A stretch of 64,000 bases of DNA from Bedellia somnulentella (GCA_963576735.1 OY755178.1:15996001-16060000), one strand, 5' to 3'; shown: positions 21,448 to 33,374, numbered from the stretch's first letter. Numbers and translations: made by a program. The notes: generated by a model from the sequence alone, not told the origin.

Positions 21448-21575
21448 ATACATTCACACCATTTGTTCCCGTTAGACTAAGCAGACTACTGATTCCAACT
21501 TTGTAAGGTGGCGAACGCCTCGCACTTTGCATACATTCATTAGATTCGTAATTACCAATGGGGTTGGTATAGTGT
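21448..21575 (-). repeat. Diverged L1 LINE 3' end
   Basis: CACACCATTTGTTCCCGTTA, CAACTTTGTAAG and a second CCAATGGGGTTGG resemble the L1 C-terminus and tail, poorly preserved. Confidence 0.4.
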
Positions 21576-21591
21576 GTAGTGTGTGTTATAT

Positions 21592-21809
21592 GCTGTGTAG
21601 TGTCGGCTTAGAATAGCACTATCCCGTTTCTTCCAATGGGTGATCGTAAGAGGCGACTAAGGGTATCGGGATTTTAAGTGATTTTGAGGCACTGAATTCG
21701 GAAATCCATCACCATAAAAAATATTTATAATCTTTTCCCCGCTTAACTTCCAAAAGTGGCTGAAGGAATTTATGATTCTGAAGTTCTGGCTACCCCTTTT
21801 AGGGATAAA
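21592..21809 (+). repeat. S1 SINE-like repeat, diverged
   Basis: Canonical start; CAATGGGTGATCGTAAGAGG replaces the usual TACGTAAGAGG; ends at GGCTACCCCTTTTAGGGAT without the TATG tail. Confidence 0.8.
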
Positions 21810-22138
21810 GATTGTGTTGGTTATGAATTTCGACTATTTTTTGTCACTACGAACCAATTCACTCCTTATAAAATGTCTATAATTTCTCGAACTATTATTA
21901 AGACTGTCACTTTCGCAAGTGATCTTACTGTAGCAGCGAGTAAGTGCATTGTAAGTAGCATTCTGACGTCTTAATTAGATATTTCTCTTGCCTTTGTCTA
22001 CAAACGCTCTCTTTAAGTATTTTACTTCTTAGGAGGACTTTTGAGCTGCCTTTTAATGAACGCCTCAAATGGCACTTTTTAGGGGCCCACGGTTAACGAC
22101 AATGCAATATAAGTTCTGTTCTGTTAGAGGCTGAAGAA

Positions 22139-22390
22139 GCTGTGTAGTGTCGGCATAGAATAGCACTACCCCATTTCTTCCGGTGGGTGTACGTAAGAGG
22201 CGACTAACGGTATTGGGGGCTTTTAAGGGATTTTTGGGCGATGCGGTTGGAGACCCATCACCAACAAACTTTATTTTACCATCTTTTCCCCACACAAGTT
22301 TCCAAAAGTGGCTGAGAAATTTCTTATTCCTTGGCTCTGGCTACCCCTTCTAGGGATTTATAGCCGTGAGTATATGTATGTATGTATGTA
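22139..22390 (+). repeat. S1 SINE-like repeat, full length
   Basis: Complete copy with TATGTATGTATG tail; short AAGAAG-type flanking match. Confidence 0.9.
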
Positions 22391-22516
22391 TAAAGAAGTG
22401 ACTTTAACCATAGATTGTATTTTGTTGTAACCACGTTTATGTCGAGAAATAAGTTATCCCCATTCAGTAAATAATATAAAAAATATGATCATTATAAAAT
22501 TTATCGAGCTACTGTC

Positions 22517-22735
22517 GATAGTAGTGTTAGTAGAGGACGACCACGGAGGACACCTTTGGATCAAATAGAGAGTGTGCTCGAAAAGGCAGGCGTCTGTTTG
22601 AAGAATATCAAAGAGCATGTATGAAAATATTGATGGATTTAATGAAGCTAGAGAGGTTTACTAGGATCGTACAAAGTGGCAATCGATAGTCTCTGCCTAC
22701 CTCAATGGTAACTAAAGGTGTGAATGAACGTATTC
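22517..22735 (+). repeat. L1 LINE 3'-end fragment
   Basis: Reads as the L1 C-terminus (GTTAGTAGAGGACGACCACG; AAAAGGCAGGCGTCTG; GGATCGTACAAAGTGGCAAT) and ends in the short 3' UTR. Confidence 0.8.
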
Positions 22736-22878
22736 ATGTAATATAAACAAATCATGGTTAAAAAACCCACCGTTATTATTTGTTGTTCAAAAAATACTTT
22801 ATTCTTTTATTGCTATCCTAACTTTATGTCGAGGAATAAAACAGAGAAATTATTGAATCTGAAAACCACCAGACTTAT

Positions 22879-23056
22879 TTAAGGAAGGAAAAATTCTGAC
22901 TCCAGGGGGAATCGAACCCACGACATCCGGGTATACGCCCCGGTCACTCTGCCAACTAGGCTATAGTGCCAAGTAATCACTGAAACGAAATTTGGCCTTG
23001 CTTCTTTACACCTTACTGGTCTCAGCGCCCTCTACCTCATATTTTTCTTCCTTTAA
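22879..23056 (-). repeat. S3 element: tRNA-like core between inverted repeats
   Basis: tRNA-like core (22900-22972, minus strand) with B-box GGTTCGATTCC and a clean 5-bp anticodon stem. Flanked by TTAAGGAAGGAAAAA (22879-22893) and its inverse TTTTTCTTCCTTTAA (23042-23056). Confidence 0.65.
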
Positions 23057-23197
23057 TTGATTAGTCTTAAATTCCAAACAAAGTAACAAAATAATATGAT
23101 GTTAATAATTCTCATGGTTAATTTTAAATTTGTTTTCAAAATATTTAAAAAAAATGTGTCACTAATATACTCGCAGCTAGGAGCATAAAAATCGGCG

Positions 23198-23552
23198 TTA
23201 GAATTGGCCTGGAACTCGTTTTTAAAACATACCCTTTTTATATTTTAAATCGATTAAGGACATAAAACTAAACAAGTTTGTCTATGGAATGCATATCTAA
23301 AATATTGTAATTTTTTAAATAATTAAAAAAAAACATCCCGTGATTTGACCAGATGTTTTGTTTTTATTTCAGCGTACCTCACCATACTTTCCCAGTTTGA
23401 TTAAGGCAGTTACACTTTTTATTTATTGATTATTTTGAAAATAACAATATTTTAGATATGCATTCCATAGGTAAAGTTGTTTAGTTTTCTGTCCTTAATC
23501 GATTTAAAGTATAAAAAAGGTATGTTTTAAAAGCGAGGTCTAGGCCAATTGG
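23198..23552. repeat. Long imperfect inverted repeat (~110-bp arms)
   Basis: TTAAATCGATTAAGGACATA and TATGGAATGCATATCTAAAA in the left arm (23198-23308) recur inverted in the right arm (23437-23552), about 130 bp apart. It could be a foldback/MITE element or a hairpin RNA source. No coding capacity. Confidence 0.6.
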
Positions 23553-23639
23553 AAATACCTCAGTTACTTTCGAAATTGTGTAAAAAAAATATTAAATTAA
23601 GAGATACTCGAGATGTGTAGGAGATAAGATAAGAGAACA

Positions 23640-23860
23640 ACCAAATTACCACACGCACAGGAAGAAATGGGTTAGTACTATTTTTAACCTGTGCGCAGAT
23701 TATAAAACAACTGAATTTTTATTTGTTTTAATATATTTTAAATGAAAAATATTCAAATTAGCCTTTTATTTTAGTGTTTGCTATAGAATAAAAATATTTA
23801 ATAAATACGAAAAAAAAACTTTGCATACCGAATTGGGGTAATACTATTCGAAGCCGACTC
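23640..23860 (-). repeat. S1 fragments around a second copy of the 7,689 MITE
   Basis: S1 scraps at 23648-23690 and 23838-23872. Between them 23736-23845 is the reverse of 7677-7780, ending in the same terminal repeat AAAACTTTGCATACCGAATT. Confidence 0.5.
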
Positions 23861-23872
23861 AGACAGCTTTAG

Positions 23873-24395
23873 TACTTTATTAAAAAAGACTTATATGTAG
23901 CTTACAAAAAACTGCGTTTGTCTTAAGAGCGAGTGTTCAAGTAATTAAAAACCCTTTCTTTTAATTGAAATGATAAACTAAATTGTATAGCAATAACGGG
24001 CGTTTTCTGAAAACAAAATGAAGATTAATTACCTTTATCACAACCATTACCTTTGCTCTATGGATTCCTGGTATACGGGAATATCACAATAGAAGCAACA
24101 GCAACTGCTTTTAATAAACCCTTAAAAGGTCACGCGATTCAAAACTAAAAGAATATTTATTGAATTTTGTTGATGTACAGATATGAAATTGGAAAGATAA
24201 GACTGAAAGAGAAATATAATAAGAAGAATAAATTTGAGAAAAGTAAGCAGAACTTCAATTCCAGCATCGTAATCAAGTGTTGCTTACAGCTACATTCATT
24301 TTAGATATTTTATGTACAAAAGGACAGCTTAAATTACATCAATCATCTTTGAGTAATCAATAAATATATCCCCAAACTAAGTACAACTTAATACA
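23873..24395. other. Unassigned AT-rich sequence
   Basis: No gene or repeat recognised. Confidence 0.3.
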
Positions 24396-24605
24396 CACAT
24401 ACTCACGCCATTATTTCCCATTGGGTAGCCAAAGACTATTGATCGCCACTTTGTAAGTTCCTGACAAACCTTTCTAGCTTCATAAACATCCATAAATCTT
24501 TTCATTCATGCTCTTTTCTTCTTCAGACTTCGGACACCTGTCCTTTTGAGCACACTCTATTTAGTCGAGTTGTGTCCTCCGTGGTTGACCTCTACTGACA
24601 TTAAC
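24396..24605 (-). repeat. L1 LINE 3'-end fragment
   Basis: ACTCACGCCATTATTTCCCA, GATCGCCACTTTGTAAG, TCATGCTCTTTTCTTCTTC and GAGTTGTGTCCTCCGTGG match L1 in reverse. Confidence 0.75.
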
Positions 24606-24635
24606 GTAATTAATTGTATTATGAGATACTAACTT

Positions 24636-24785
24636 GACGATACATGCAATATACATATAAATAACATCCAAGACCAAGAAACAATCATTTCTGTTCATCA
24701 CATAAATATTGCTCTCAGTGGGGATCGAACCCGCCACCTCCGGACCGAGAAACTAGTCACCTATCCACTCGGCCACAGAAATGCA
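24636..24785 (-). repeat. S4 tRNA-like SINE
   Basis: Minus-strand head TGGCCGAGTGGATAGG (A box) and GGTTCGATCCC (B box), then the same body as the copies at 56,788 and 62,567 (CAATATTTATG, GTTTCTTGGTCTTG). The head resembles a Ser/Leu-type tRNA. Confidence 0.7.
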
Positions 24786-25046
24786 TTATATATATATATT
24801 TAATAATATAACTCAATTGTTGTACTAATTGCTTGAGAATTGTTACTATAGTTTCAAATTCTTTATTACAATTTAGTATTATAGCACCAAAAATAAAATT
24901 AATACTTTCAAACCAAACGATTAGCTCTAACATCTATCTCCTATCTGGAAGAGATCGCTTTAAGCGATGAGACCGCCAATTTAACTTCTATTTAAGAGCA
25001 TAACCTCTATTGTAAACGGTTTTGATTGTGATATACAATAAATATT

Positions 25047-25250
25047 GCTGTGTAGTGTCGGCTTAGAATAGCACTACCCCATTTCTTCCGGTGGGTGTAC
25101 GTAAGAGGCGACTAACCACACCAACAACCTTTATTTTACCATCTTCTCCCCACTCAACTTTCCAAAAGTGGCTGAGGAATTTCTAATTCTTAGCTCTGGC
25201 TACCCCTTCTAGGGATTTATAGCCGTGAGTATATGTATGTATGTATGTAT
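25047..25250 (+). repeat. S1 SINE-like repeat with internal deletion
   Basis: GGCGACTAACC joins ACACCAACAACCTTTATT, removing about 50 bp; tail intact. Confidence 0.88.
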
Positions 25251-25254
25251 ACAA

Positions 25255-26000
25255 TAAAGAGTTCTCTATTCTATTCTATCCACAACGATCCATTCTTTGG
25301 CTTAAAATTTAATTTCCAGTGACGTGGGTTCGCGGCTGCGTTCCGAAATGAGAAGTTTGTTAATAAAACTCAGAGATTTCAACTTGAAATTGTTTGGAGA
25401 TTTTATTCATTACACCACCGCGTTCTCTGAGATTTTGTCTAATTAATATTTGCTGGATTACATGTCATAGGTAGTCTTAATAATAATTAGAGTTTCGTTT
25501 TGGAAATAATTTGTTCTAGGTTCTTTAAATATTTTCGCTATGTTGTATTTTTTTTTGTATTTTTTGTTTATAGTAGGTACCATGTTTTAAGAGCAACAAT
25601 ATTCTTATAAAATATTGAGCAATAGGTTTTAATTTATTCACATAATTACTTTAACTTTCATTAACGTCAAGCAATATATCCCAAAAATATTAATAAAGTA
25701 AAGTAACATTACACCAATATAAGCCAAAATAAAAAAGCGATTTTCGAATCAGTTCGTTAAGGCGATAGCGCTCAGTGAAAACAAACTCTGCGTGAAATTG
25801 AGTACAGCAACCCCATAACTTTACTTCGACAATAGCTATGGAAATTGTTGATTTTGGATCGAAATAAGTAACTGATCATTAGGATGAAATATGATTTGTG
25901 TTTTAAAAGATGTCGTCTAACAACTAAAATTTAGAACTGTTACACGACATCTAAAAAAATAGAACTTATACCACAATAATTACTTCAAAGATACGGATAC
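25255..26000. other. Unassigned AT-rich sequence
   Basis: No gene recognised. GCGATAGCGCTCAGTGAAAA at about 25,761 was considered as an initiator and not accepted. Confidence 0.3.
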
Positions 26001-26004
26001 AGTA

Positions 26005-26138
26005 TGAATAATAAAAGAGCATGTATGAAAATATTGATGTATGTAAACGAAGCTAGATAGGATTGCCAGGATCTTACAAAGTGGCGATCGATCTCTGCCT
26101 ACCTCAATAGAAATTAATGACGCGAGTATATGTATGTA
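26005..26138 (+). repeat. L1 LINE 3'-end fragment
   Basis: AATAAAAGAGCATGTATGAA, GTAAACGAAGCTAGATAGG, ACAAAGTGGCGATCGATC then GCGAGTATATGTATG. Confidence 0.75.
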
Positions 26139-26139
26139 A

Positions 26140-28475
26140 CGGATAAAATAAGGGATAGTCCCCCCCTTGAAGAGATATACACATGTAGAGCGTAAATTGT
26201 TGGCCAAAGTAAAGTTTAAAAAGTTTTGCAAAAGTATAAAAAGACGAAACTATACTTACCGCTTTAAGTCCATAAAAATCGGATAACCCAATCAAAAGTT
26301 ATGCGTAACCATGTATAGAAAAAAAATAAGCGTCGAATCACAACTAGAACCTTGTAGTTGTATTGTTCTCTGTGGGACCTCCACAGCCACTTTTCAAAGT
26401 TTACTAAAGATTAAATTTTCAAATAACGAATGTTAAGAGTGGGTTGAAAGCAACACGGGCCAACAATTACTCAGCTACCCTTTGTCGTGTCAAACGAGGC
26501 CATAGAAAAAAAAGACGGTATAATTTTAAGCTACTACACAACCATTTAGCTGGTTATAAAGTGTATTTTTTTGATAAATCAATCTTTTGTAAATAATTCG
26601 TTTTTGTTTTTTAAGCAAAAGTTTTATTTATTATTCTATTCTTTAAATTGAGCAAAGGGCAAAAACACCTTCATACGTACTCTACAGAAATCTTCTCAGT
26701 GTTTGTCGGCGAATAGATTGCATGTTTTGCAAATATTCACGGTACATTGCCGCTTGTGTAAGCACTCAATCTTTATTCGGCCCCGCACAACCGGCAACGG
26801 AATGTTCTTTTTGATTGAATTCTTTTGACTCATTTAATTTTCTCTTTCCTTGTTTATTTTATATGCACTTGAAAGTTTTCGTTCCGAATTTTATCTCACA
26901 GTTGAACAGTAAAATGTTTAAAAATTTTTAAAGTTGGTTTATTTGATAATAAACTTTTTTCCTGCTTTATAATCAAAGAAACTTTGTTTTACTTGCTGGT
27001 GAAAAGATTTTTTTTTATTTTTGTTTAAAAGTGCTTTGTATTTACTTTTATTAAAATACAGCTATCTACTCATCATCTCAGTTCGTAGTAAGTGTATGTA
27101 CCAAATTACTAACTACTAACTGCCAAGTAATGGGAAACCAACTCTACCAACTATTTATTTAGCCAACTTTACAAAAAGGATAAAAATTATTTTATTAAAA
27201 GCTAGAAGGGAGTAGAGATCTATCTCCTTTCAGGAACAAAATTCATCTGAATTAATGCCTTCATACTAGAGTCACAGGAACGTTAACTTCAGTAATACTT
27301 AACCAAGTTTCCTGTGGTTTCCAAACGGTGAACTATACGGCAAGTCGAGCACTGTCTCTCAAAGTGTACAACTTATTGGTCGAATAAATGACGAAGCTTC
27401 TAGTTACGTTCGCTTCAGTTCCGTTCTCTACTGCTTCAGTAGGTTACATTGTACTGCCTTACACGAATATTGTTCAATACGTTTTAATTTAAGGTGTATT
27501 CGGGTTGTTGGTCGTAGTACAAGACAACAGGTTTTTGGATATTGGACGATGCGGTTGGAGACTTTTTGGTTACTTGACAGAGAGATACTGAAACAATTTT
27601 GTTAAGTTTTTTGAGTTTAGTTTTTGACCTTTAATATTAATTTAATTTCATCAATTGGTTTTCATTTTTTACTAACTGACCCGACAGATTTCGTACTGTC
27701 AAAAATTTATTGTCATTCAGTTGCTGGTAGCAAATGAAACTTATATAAAAAATGAAATAACTGCTGACGTTTTTTGTGGTGTTTGTTACGTGTGTTTTGT
27801 CAAAGTTATGTTGACGGTTTACGAAAATGTATTATAGACGGGATAGCTAGATCTACGGAATAAGAAATACTCAACTACTTTTGGAAAATATAATAACATT
27901 AATAAAAGTAAAAACAACTATGAAAACTAACCATATACAATCGGAAAACCAAACACTTGCAATTTTGCAACAATATTCATTCATTTACAACAATATATGT
28001 ATGTTATTTCCAAGAGTAACAAGTACAGCAGGATATAATGAAGATATCTACTATGGTTGGGCTGAGAAGTGAGGGGAAAGGCACTAATTTAAAACAAAGG
28101 TTGGGTATAAATATATAGAAACAATTTCGATAGATTTTTCCGATAGTAATTTATACAGAGAAAACAAATTACAATGTAAGAAAAACACCCGCGGGAAGAA
28201 TGGGCTAGTACTATTATTATTATCATAAATATTGTAAGCCTACATCACATACAGCTCTTGCATGAATAAAATTATAATTTGGTGTTTTTTAAATAGTTTC
28301 AGAAATGGTAGAGAAACACGGACAGCCAGTCGGAGAAAGATTTGTTCTTGTTTTTTTTTTGTCTGTAACCGTATGATATTTTAAAATAAATGGGGTATTC
28401 AACATCATGATGATACATTCCTAGGGACTAAAAACTGCTCGAAAAAACACTACTCATGTCAGACCGGGGTGGACC
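26140..28475. other. Longest stretch without an assigned feature
   Basis: 2.3 kb, AT-rich. Only a short S1 scrap near 27545-27565 (GACGATGCGGTTGGAGAC) and one near 28188-28210 are recognised. TCGGATAACCCAATCAAAAG (26279-) looks like part of another dispersed repeat. No exon-like segment could be supported. Confidence 0.35.
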
Positions 28476-28477
28476 AC

Positions 28478-28598
28478 TACATACACATATATATACACGC
28501 CATTATCTCTCTTTGTGGTGGGCAGAGACTATAGATCGCCACTTTGTACGAGCTTAGTTAACATCGATCAATCTTTTCATACATTCTCTTTTAGTCCA
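28478..28598 (-). repeat. L1 LINE 3'-end fragment
   Basis: ACACGCCATTATCTCTCTTT, GGTGGGCAGAGACTATAGAT, CGCCACTTTGTACGAGC. Confidence 0.7.
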
Positions 28599-28949
28599 GG
28601 TTCAGAATTATTTTATACTAATTAAACCACACGTCATTTGAAAATAGCTACTAAGGAAGCAGTGACTCGTAAGAGGTAATATCAAAATTCCGTACCAAGT
28701 TCCTCATAGTTTTCAACTTGGCTCGCTCACATTACAAAGCTGATAACTTAAGACTTTGAAATCCCTTTTAAATGCGAGACGGTTGAAAGAGCATACTGCT
28801 TCGGTATCGCCATTTTAATGCTACAAAAGCTAGTGTTTATAAATAATCTACGGGGTATTCTCTATTTAATAACTGCTTGAGCCATTGAGACGTAGCCGTC
28901 GTTGCTTTAATATAGTTTTCGTGATAGGATATTTTAATGTAAACTTACA

Positions 28950-29045
28950 TATACATTTAAGTATCATTACGCCCTTAGTTCTTTCTGGTGTAAGTGGATA
29001 CTATAGATCGCGACTTTGTTCGATCCTGGATGTATATTGCTCACG
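28950..29045 (-). repeat. Diverged L1 LINE 3' end
   Basis: ATTACGCCCTTAGTTCTTTC and GATCGCGACTTTGTTCGATC match L1 in reverse. Confidence 0.5.
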
Positions 29046-29323
29046 ATGTAGATTCATTTATTTATTCATTTTTTTTTACAAGAACTGGGTTCTTAGATAG
29101 AAAATTAGTCTAAAACCGCTTAAAAAGTACCAAACCCTAAGTCTTTCTCACGCCACATACTGCCAAAAATGTATTTGAACTATTCAGTACATAGTTCTTA
29201 ATAACTAAAATATCTATATTTCATTCAAATTATAATTTCGACAGCTCCGCGCCATAAATCCTAATTTAAAAAAGGAAGAGACGTTAATTACATCAGCACG
29301 AAGGCGGCAAACGAAAAAGGTGA

Positions 29324-29409
29324 TATAAAAGCCGCAAAAAGGTCGTGTAGTGAGTAAACGTCCCGAGCTAAGCTGAGAGCATCAGCGGCGGACTCAGATC
29401 AAAGTGAGT
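29324..29409 (+). promoter_or_regulatory. Candidate TATA promoter and first exon with splice donor
   Basis: TATAAAA (29324-29330) lies in a locally GC-richer patch; about 75 nt downstream CAAAGTGAGT gives a good splice-donor match (29404-29409). No downstream exon could be joined, so the gene, if any, is unidentified. Confidence 0.25.
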
Positions 29410-30125
29410 CTGTAATAACATTAGTGTCGCGGCTGCAAGAACTGAAACCAATCACATTGCCTGGGGACATGGATTTATATTCAGATGGGCTCGCGTTTAA
29501 CTAACTAATCTTTTTATTCACTTTTAAATCTATCTACCTAAAAAGCATGCAAATTCTGTTATGAAGAATAGAGTTATGAGGTGAATGATTAAAAATGGTG
29601 GAGTAAGAAACACAAAATTTCAAGTTTTAATACGTATCATTACATATTTGTTCTTAAAATTATGGACATATAGGGAAAAATTTGGCAATTAAAATGTGTA
29701 CCACAATCACCACGTAGTAAAACCATTTAAAAACATTTTAAGCGAACTGAAAATTACACAAATCGTACGGTCGAATTGAGACCACTCCTTTTTTATAAGT
29801 CGGTTAAAAATTAATATAGTAGTTTTATCCATGACATATAAATCCAAGACCCATCTCCAATTAACAGTTCAATCAGGTCGGGCAGCCACTTGGCTCCGCC
29901 ACCACAGCTCACTCGATTACCAGGGACTCAAAGAACACTCATACACCCATCCGCTTTAATTTAACTCCTCTATCTAGGATTAACCTTTTCAATACGGATT
30001 TGTGCGGTCGTGATAAGATAGGTTTAGTTTACTTGAGTAGCGAAGGTGTTAAATGGGTTTTTAGAATTTGTGTAGGGCATTTCCGATTTTCATTAATGAC
30101 ATTGACAAACATTATTGCCTCTTGC
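29410..30125. other. Unassigned sequence
   Basis: Begins moderately GC-rich and becomes AT-rich. No gene or repeat recognised. Confidence 0.3.
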
Positions 30126-30129
30126 TGTT

Positions 30130-30397
30130 TGGAGGCTAAGAGTATTCAAGTTTTGCTTCGGCAGAGAACTTACATGATAGGGCGCCGCGCCGTTTTGTGC
30201 TAATACACTGTCACATAACTAAGTACAATTTACCCATCTGGGTTTCCTCACGATGTTTTCTTTCACCGTTAACAAATATGATAAATTACCACGCATATGA
30301 TTTTAGGGTAAACACTTGTGTATGTCCTACTCGGGATTTGAACCCACGCCTCGGTCATTGCATCGATTCGTTCCCTACTTAATGGTTCATCACAAAT
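30130..30397 (-). repeat. S2 tRNA-derived SINE, diverged
   Basis: CGCCGTTTTGTGCTAATACA, TTTCCTCACGATGTTTTC and a head with GGGATTTGAACCCACGCC (B-box complement). Confidence 0.75.
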
Positions 30398-30399
30398 AG

Positions 30400-30850
30400 T
30401 AAAGAATAGCCAAACTAAATTTACAACCTTATTACTTAATCAGTCAGTTGGTAACGGAAATGTTTGAAATATTTATTAATTATTTTATGGTATAATTGTT
30501 CCATATAAAAAATATACGTTCACACCTTGACAAATATTATTTAAACATATTATTAAATATGTATTTAGGCTGGCAAATCATCTCGTCTTTTCTTCTAAAA
30601 TATTTAGGAATCAGTATAATACTCGTACTACAGAACAAATTCAACATTGTACGTCCAGTAAGTAGTTCAGCTTTATGGAAAAACCACTACCCGGTTTTTT
30701 AGGAATTTTACAAGTGTTCTTAGTGTCATCTTACTTGAGTAGTAGTAATGGAAGAGATTCCAGAAATTCAAAGAAAAACATGATGTTAAGTTTTTCATCG
30801 TGAATTTAAAAGTTTAAGTATATAAATTTTGTTTTGGCTGTATTGTTAAG
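30400..30850. other. Unassigned AT-rich sequence
   Basis: No gene or repeat recognised. Confidence 0.3.
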
Positions 30851-30853
30851 TGT

Positions 30854-31021
30854 GGAGTTTTTAAGGGATTTTTGGGCGATGTGGTTGGAGACCCATCACA
30901 AACAACCTTTATTTCACCATCGTTTCCTCACGCTATTCCAGAAGTGGCTGAGGAATTTCTAATTTACCTCTGGCTACCCCTTCAAGAGACTTATACCCGT
31001 GAGTATATGTATGTATGTATG
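30854..31021 (+). repeat. S1 SINE-like repeat, 5'-truncated
   Basis: Starts at TTTTTAAGGGATTTTTGGGC and continues to the TATGTATGTATG tail. Such 5' truncation is typical of LINE-driven retroposition. Confidence 0.8.
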
Positions 31022-31024
31022 TTA

Positions 31025-31685
31025 AGTCTTGCCTATTCTTGTTCCCATTGCAGAATTCCGATTGAACCTTCTAAGCTAATTCAAGCTTGTTCCGTTTATT
31101 TGTCTTTGCTACGAAAAATACGTTTATTCACATTTCAATGTACACGTATGTAACGCGATACGCTGCGTGCACACGTAAATTTAAATATCAAACATAAAAT
31201 AGTTCAGTTATACCGTAAAACCGTTCTTACCGTGTCCTTGATACCGTACCGTCCTGCCTTTTTTTAGAACAATGTCTAAAAGTGTCTAATTATATGATAA
31301 TATAAAAGTAAATTTCTAACTAGTTGGTGCAAGTTAAGCTAGCTAATTTATCCAAAACTAAAAGGTTTTTACCTATCAAATATTTTGCCATGTCATCAAA
31401 CCTTTATGTCATGAAAGAACGGCAATATTTGGGCAGAAGCCCGAAATAATAACGACAAAATTAATCATTAATTGACCTACAAACCGAAGTAATATTACAT
31501 CGCTACCAGGATTACAAAGCTATTAAGGAAGTCAGTCGCATGAACAGCACTGTTAGTATGAATATCACAGAACACAACAAGTAGACGCTATCAACTCCAT
31601 CAGAGATAGCACAATGACTACCTAATCAGGAACTTTCCGTATTCGAGCTCAATAATATTTATATCCAAAAGTCAATAGTTGAGAA
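31025..31685. other. Unassigned sequence
   Basis: No gene or repeat recognised. Confidence 0.3.
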
Positions 31686-31887
31686 CATAAGTTACTACTG
31701 TCAGTCATGTGACTGTCAGTTTCAAAAAGGCACTATCAAAGGTGTTCATTTTTATATGGGGTGCATGTTTGCTGGTTACAAAATGATTACAATATATAAA
31801 TATATATATTGTAATCATTTTGTAACCAGTATTTTTGATAGTGCCTTTTTGAAACTGACAGTCACATGACTGACAGTAGTAACTTAT
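31686..31887. mobile_element. Near-perfect palindromic element (MITE or long hairpin)
   Basis: The outer arms (31686-31740 and 31832-31887) are inverted copies of ~54 bp including CAGTCATGTGACTGTCAG. The inner arms (31772-31829) form a second perfect hairpin with TGGTTACAAAATGATTACAA. The left side carries about 31 extra bases (31741-31771) absent on the right. Confidence 0.75.
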
Positions 31888-31888
31888 A

Positions 31889-31891
31889 TAT

Positions 31892-31922
<31 letters not shown>
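31889..31922. repeat. (TA)n microsatellite
   Basis: TA-rich dinucleotide run immediately beside the palindrome. Confidence 0.8.
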
Positions 31923-31935
31923 ATAACATAATAAC

Positions 31936-32167
31936 ATACGTACATAAAATACTCACGGCCATAAATTCCTAAAAAGGGTAGCCCGAGCTTCAGAGTTCAA
32001 AACTCGTTAGCCACATTTGGAAGATGATCGGGGAGAAGATGATAAAAATAAAGTATTGTTGCTGATGTCAATCAAAATTCACTTAATAATCCCCATTCCC
32101 TTGGTCGCCTCTTACGAGACCCATAGGTAGGAAGGGGTAGTGACATTCTAAGCCCGCACTATACGGC
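31936..32167 (-). repeat. S1 SINE-like repeat, diverged
   Basis: ACTCACGGCCATAAATTCC to CACTATACGGCA; core CATCTTCTCCCC-type sequence still aligns. Confidence 0.75.
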
Positions 32168-32187
32168 AATAATATAAGTCAGCCATT

Positions 32188-32475
32188 TTATAACATAACA
32201 TAATAACATAAACGTTCACGCCGTTTATCCCCGAAGGGGTTGGCAGAGGTACCAATACTTCTGAACTCACATGGCAGCGCCATCTAGTTTCCAGAGAAGG
32301 TATCCACGTTTTGCTTAGACAGTGTACTCACGTGATAGGGGGCAGGCCTATCGCCGTTTTGTACGAATACACTGTCACATGACTAAGTACAACTCAGCCA
32401 TGTGGGTTTCCTCACGATGTTTTCCCTCACCGTTAACAGCCATGATAAATAAACCACACATATGACTTTACATAG
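32188..32475 (-). repeat. S2 tRNA-derived SINE lacking the tRNA head
   Basis: CATAATAACATAAACGTTCA tail through ACCACACATATGACTTTA; the tRNA-like part is absent. Confidence 0.85.
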
Positions 32476-32567
32476 CCATTTTATACGTTATATACATTCG
32501 ATTTTTGATTCGTCTCAGACTTAGTTTCGACTTATCATGGCATAGTTTAGTAGATTACTTATTTTAG

Positions 32568-32812
32568 CTGTGTAGTGTCGTCTAAGAATAGCACTACCCC
32601 ATTTCTTCCGGTGGGTGTACGTAAGAGGCGACTAATGGTGTTGGGGCTTTTTAATAGATTTTGGGCGATGCGGTTGGAGACCCATCACCATCAACCTTTA
32701 TTCTACCATCTTTTCCCCACTCAACTTCCAAAAGCGGCTGAGAAATTTCTAATTTCTCAGCTCTGGCTACCCCTTTTAGGGATTTATATCCGTGAGTATA
32801 TGTAGTTATGTA
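32568..32812 (+). repeat. S1 SINE-like repeat, full length
   Basis: Complete; carries GGGCTTTTTAATAGATTTTG and a doubled CTCAG variant shared with the copy at 33,121, suggesting a subfamily. Confidence 0.88.
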
Positions 32813-32814
32813 CT

Positions 32815-33119
32815 TATTTTACTATGATGTTAATCTCTTTTTATAATCATAGGTGAAGTAACTTGTGTTTTCGTTATAATATTTTGATCGTAAAGCCAGA
32901 ACTACGTTATTTTTTATATCCATTCGGAAAGTATGTGATACGATCAATGTATAATTTATGGGATATAAGACCCATAATATTATAAAATTTGTATACTAAC
33001 TCTTAAAATCAGATAACCTCAGTTGAAAACAAAAACTTAAGTGTATTAATAAAATAAAATTTGCAATAAAAAACGATCTAAAAATTACAAAATAAGCAAC
33101 GAAAAATACACTGTTGTAC
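32815..33119. other. Unassigned AT-rich spacer
   Basis: No feature recognised between two S1 copies. Confidence 0.3.
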
Positions 33120-33120
33120 A

Positions 33121-33373
33121 GCTGTCTAGTGTTGGCTTAGAATAGCACTACCCTATTTCTTCCGGTAGGTGTACGTGAGAGGCGACTAACGGACTTGGGG
33201 CTTTTTATGGGATTATTGGGCGATGCGGTTGGAGACCCATCACCAACAACCTTCATTCTACCATCTTTTCCCCACTCAACTTCCAAAAGTGGCTGAGGAA
33301 TTTCTAATTTCTCAGCTCTGGCTACCCCTTTTAGGGATTTTTAGCCGCGAGTATATGTATGTATGTATGTATG
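33121..33373 (+). repeat. S1 SINE-like repeat, full length
   Basis: GCTGTCTAGTGTTGGCTTAG to GCGAGTATATGTATGTATG. Confidence 0.88.
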
Positions 33374-33374
33374 A

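Noticed and set aside
25735..25800. Insect initiator (TCAGT) promoter
   Set aside because: TATA-like sequence is at the wrong distance and no exon follows.
31705..31962. 85-codon minus-strand frame
   Set aside because: It is a read-through of the palindrome and the TA microsatellite.
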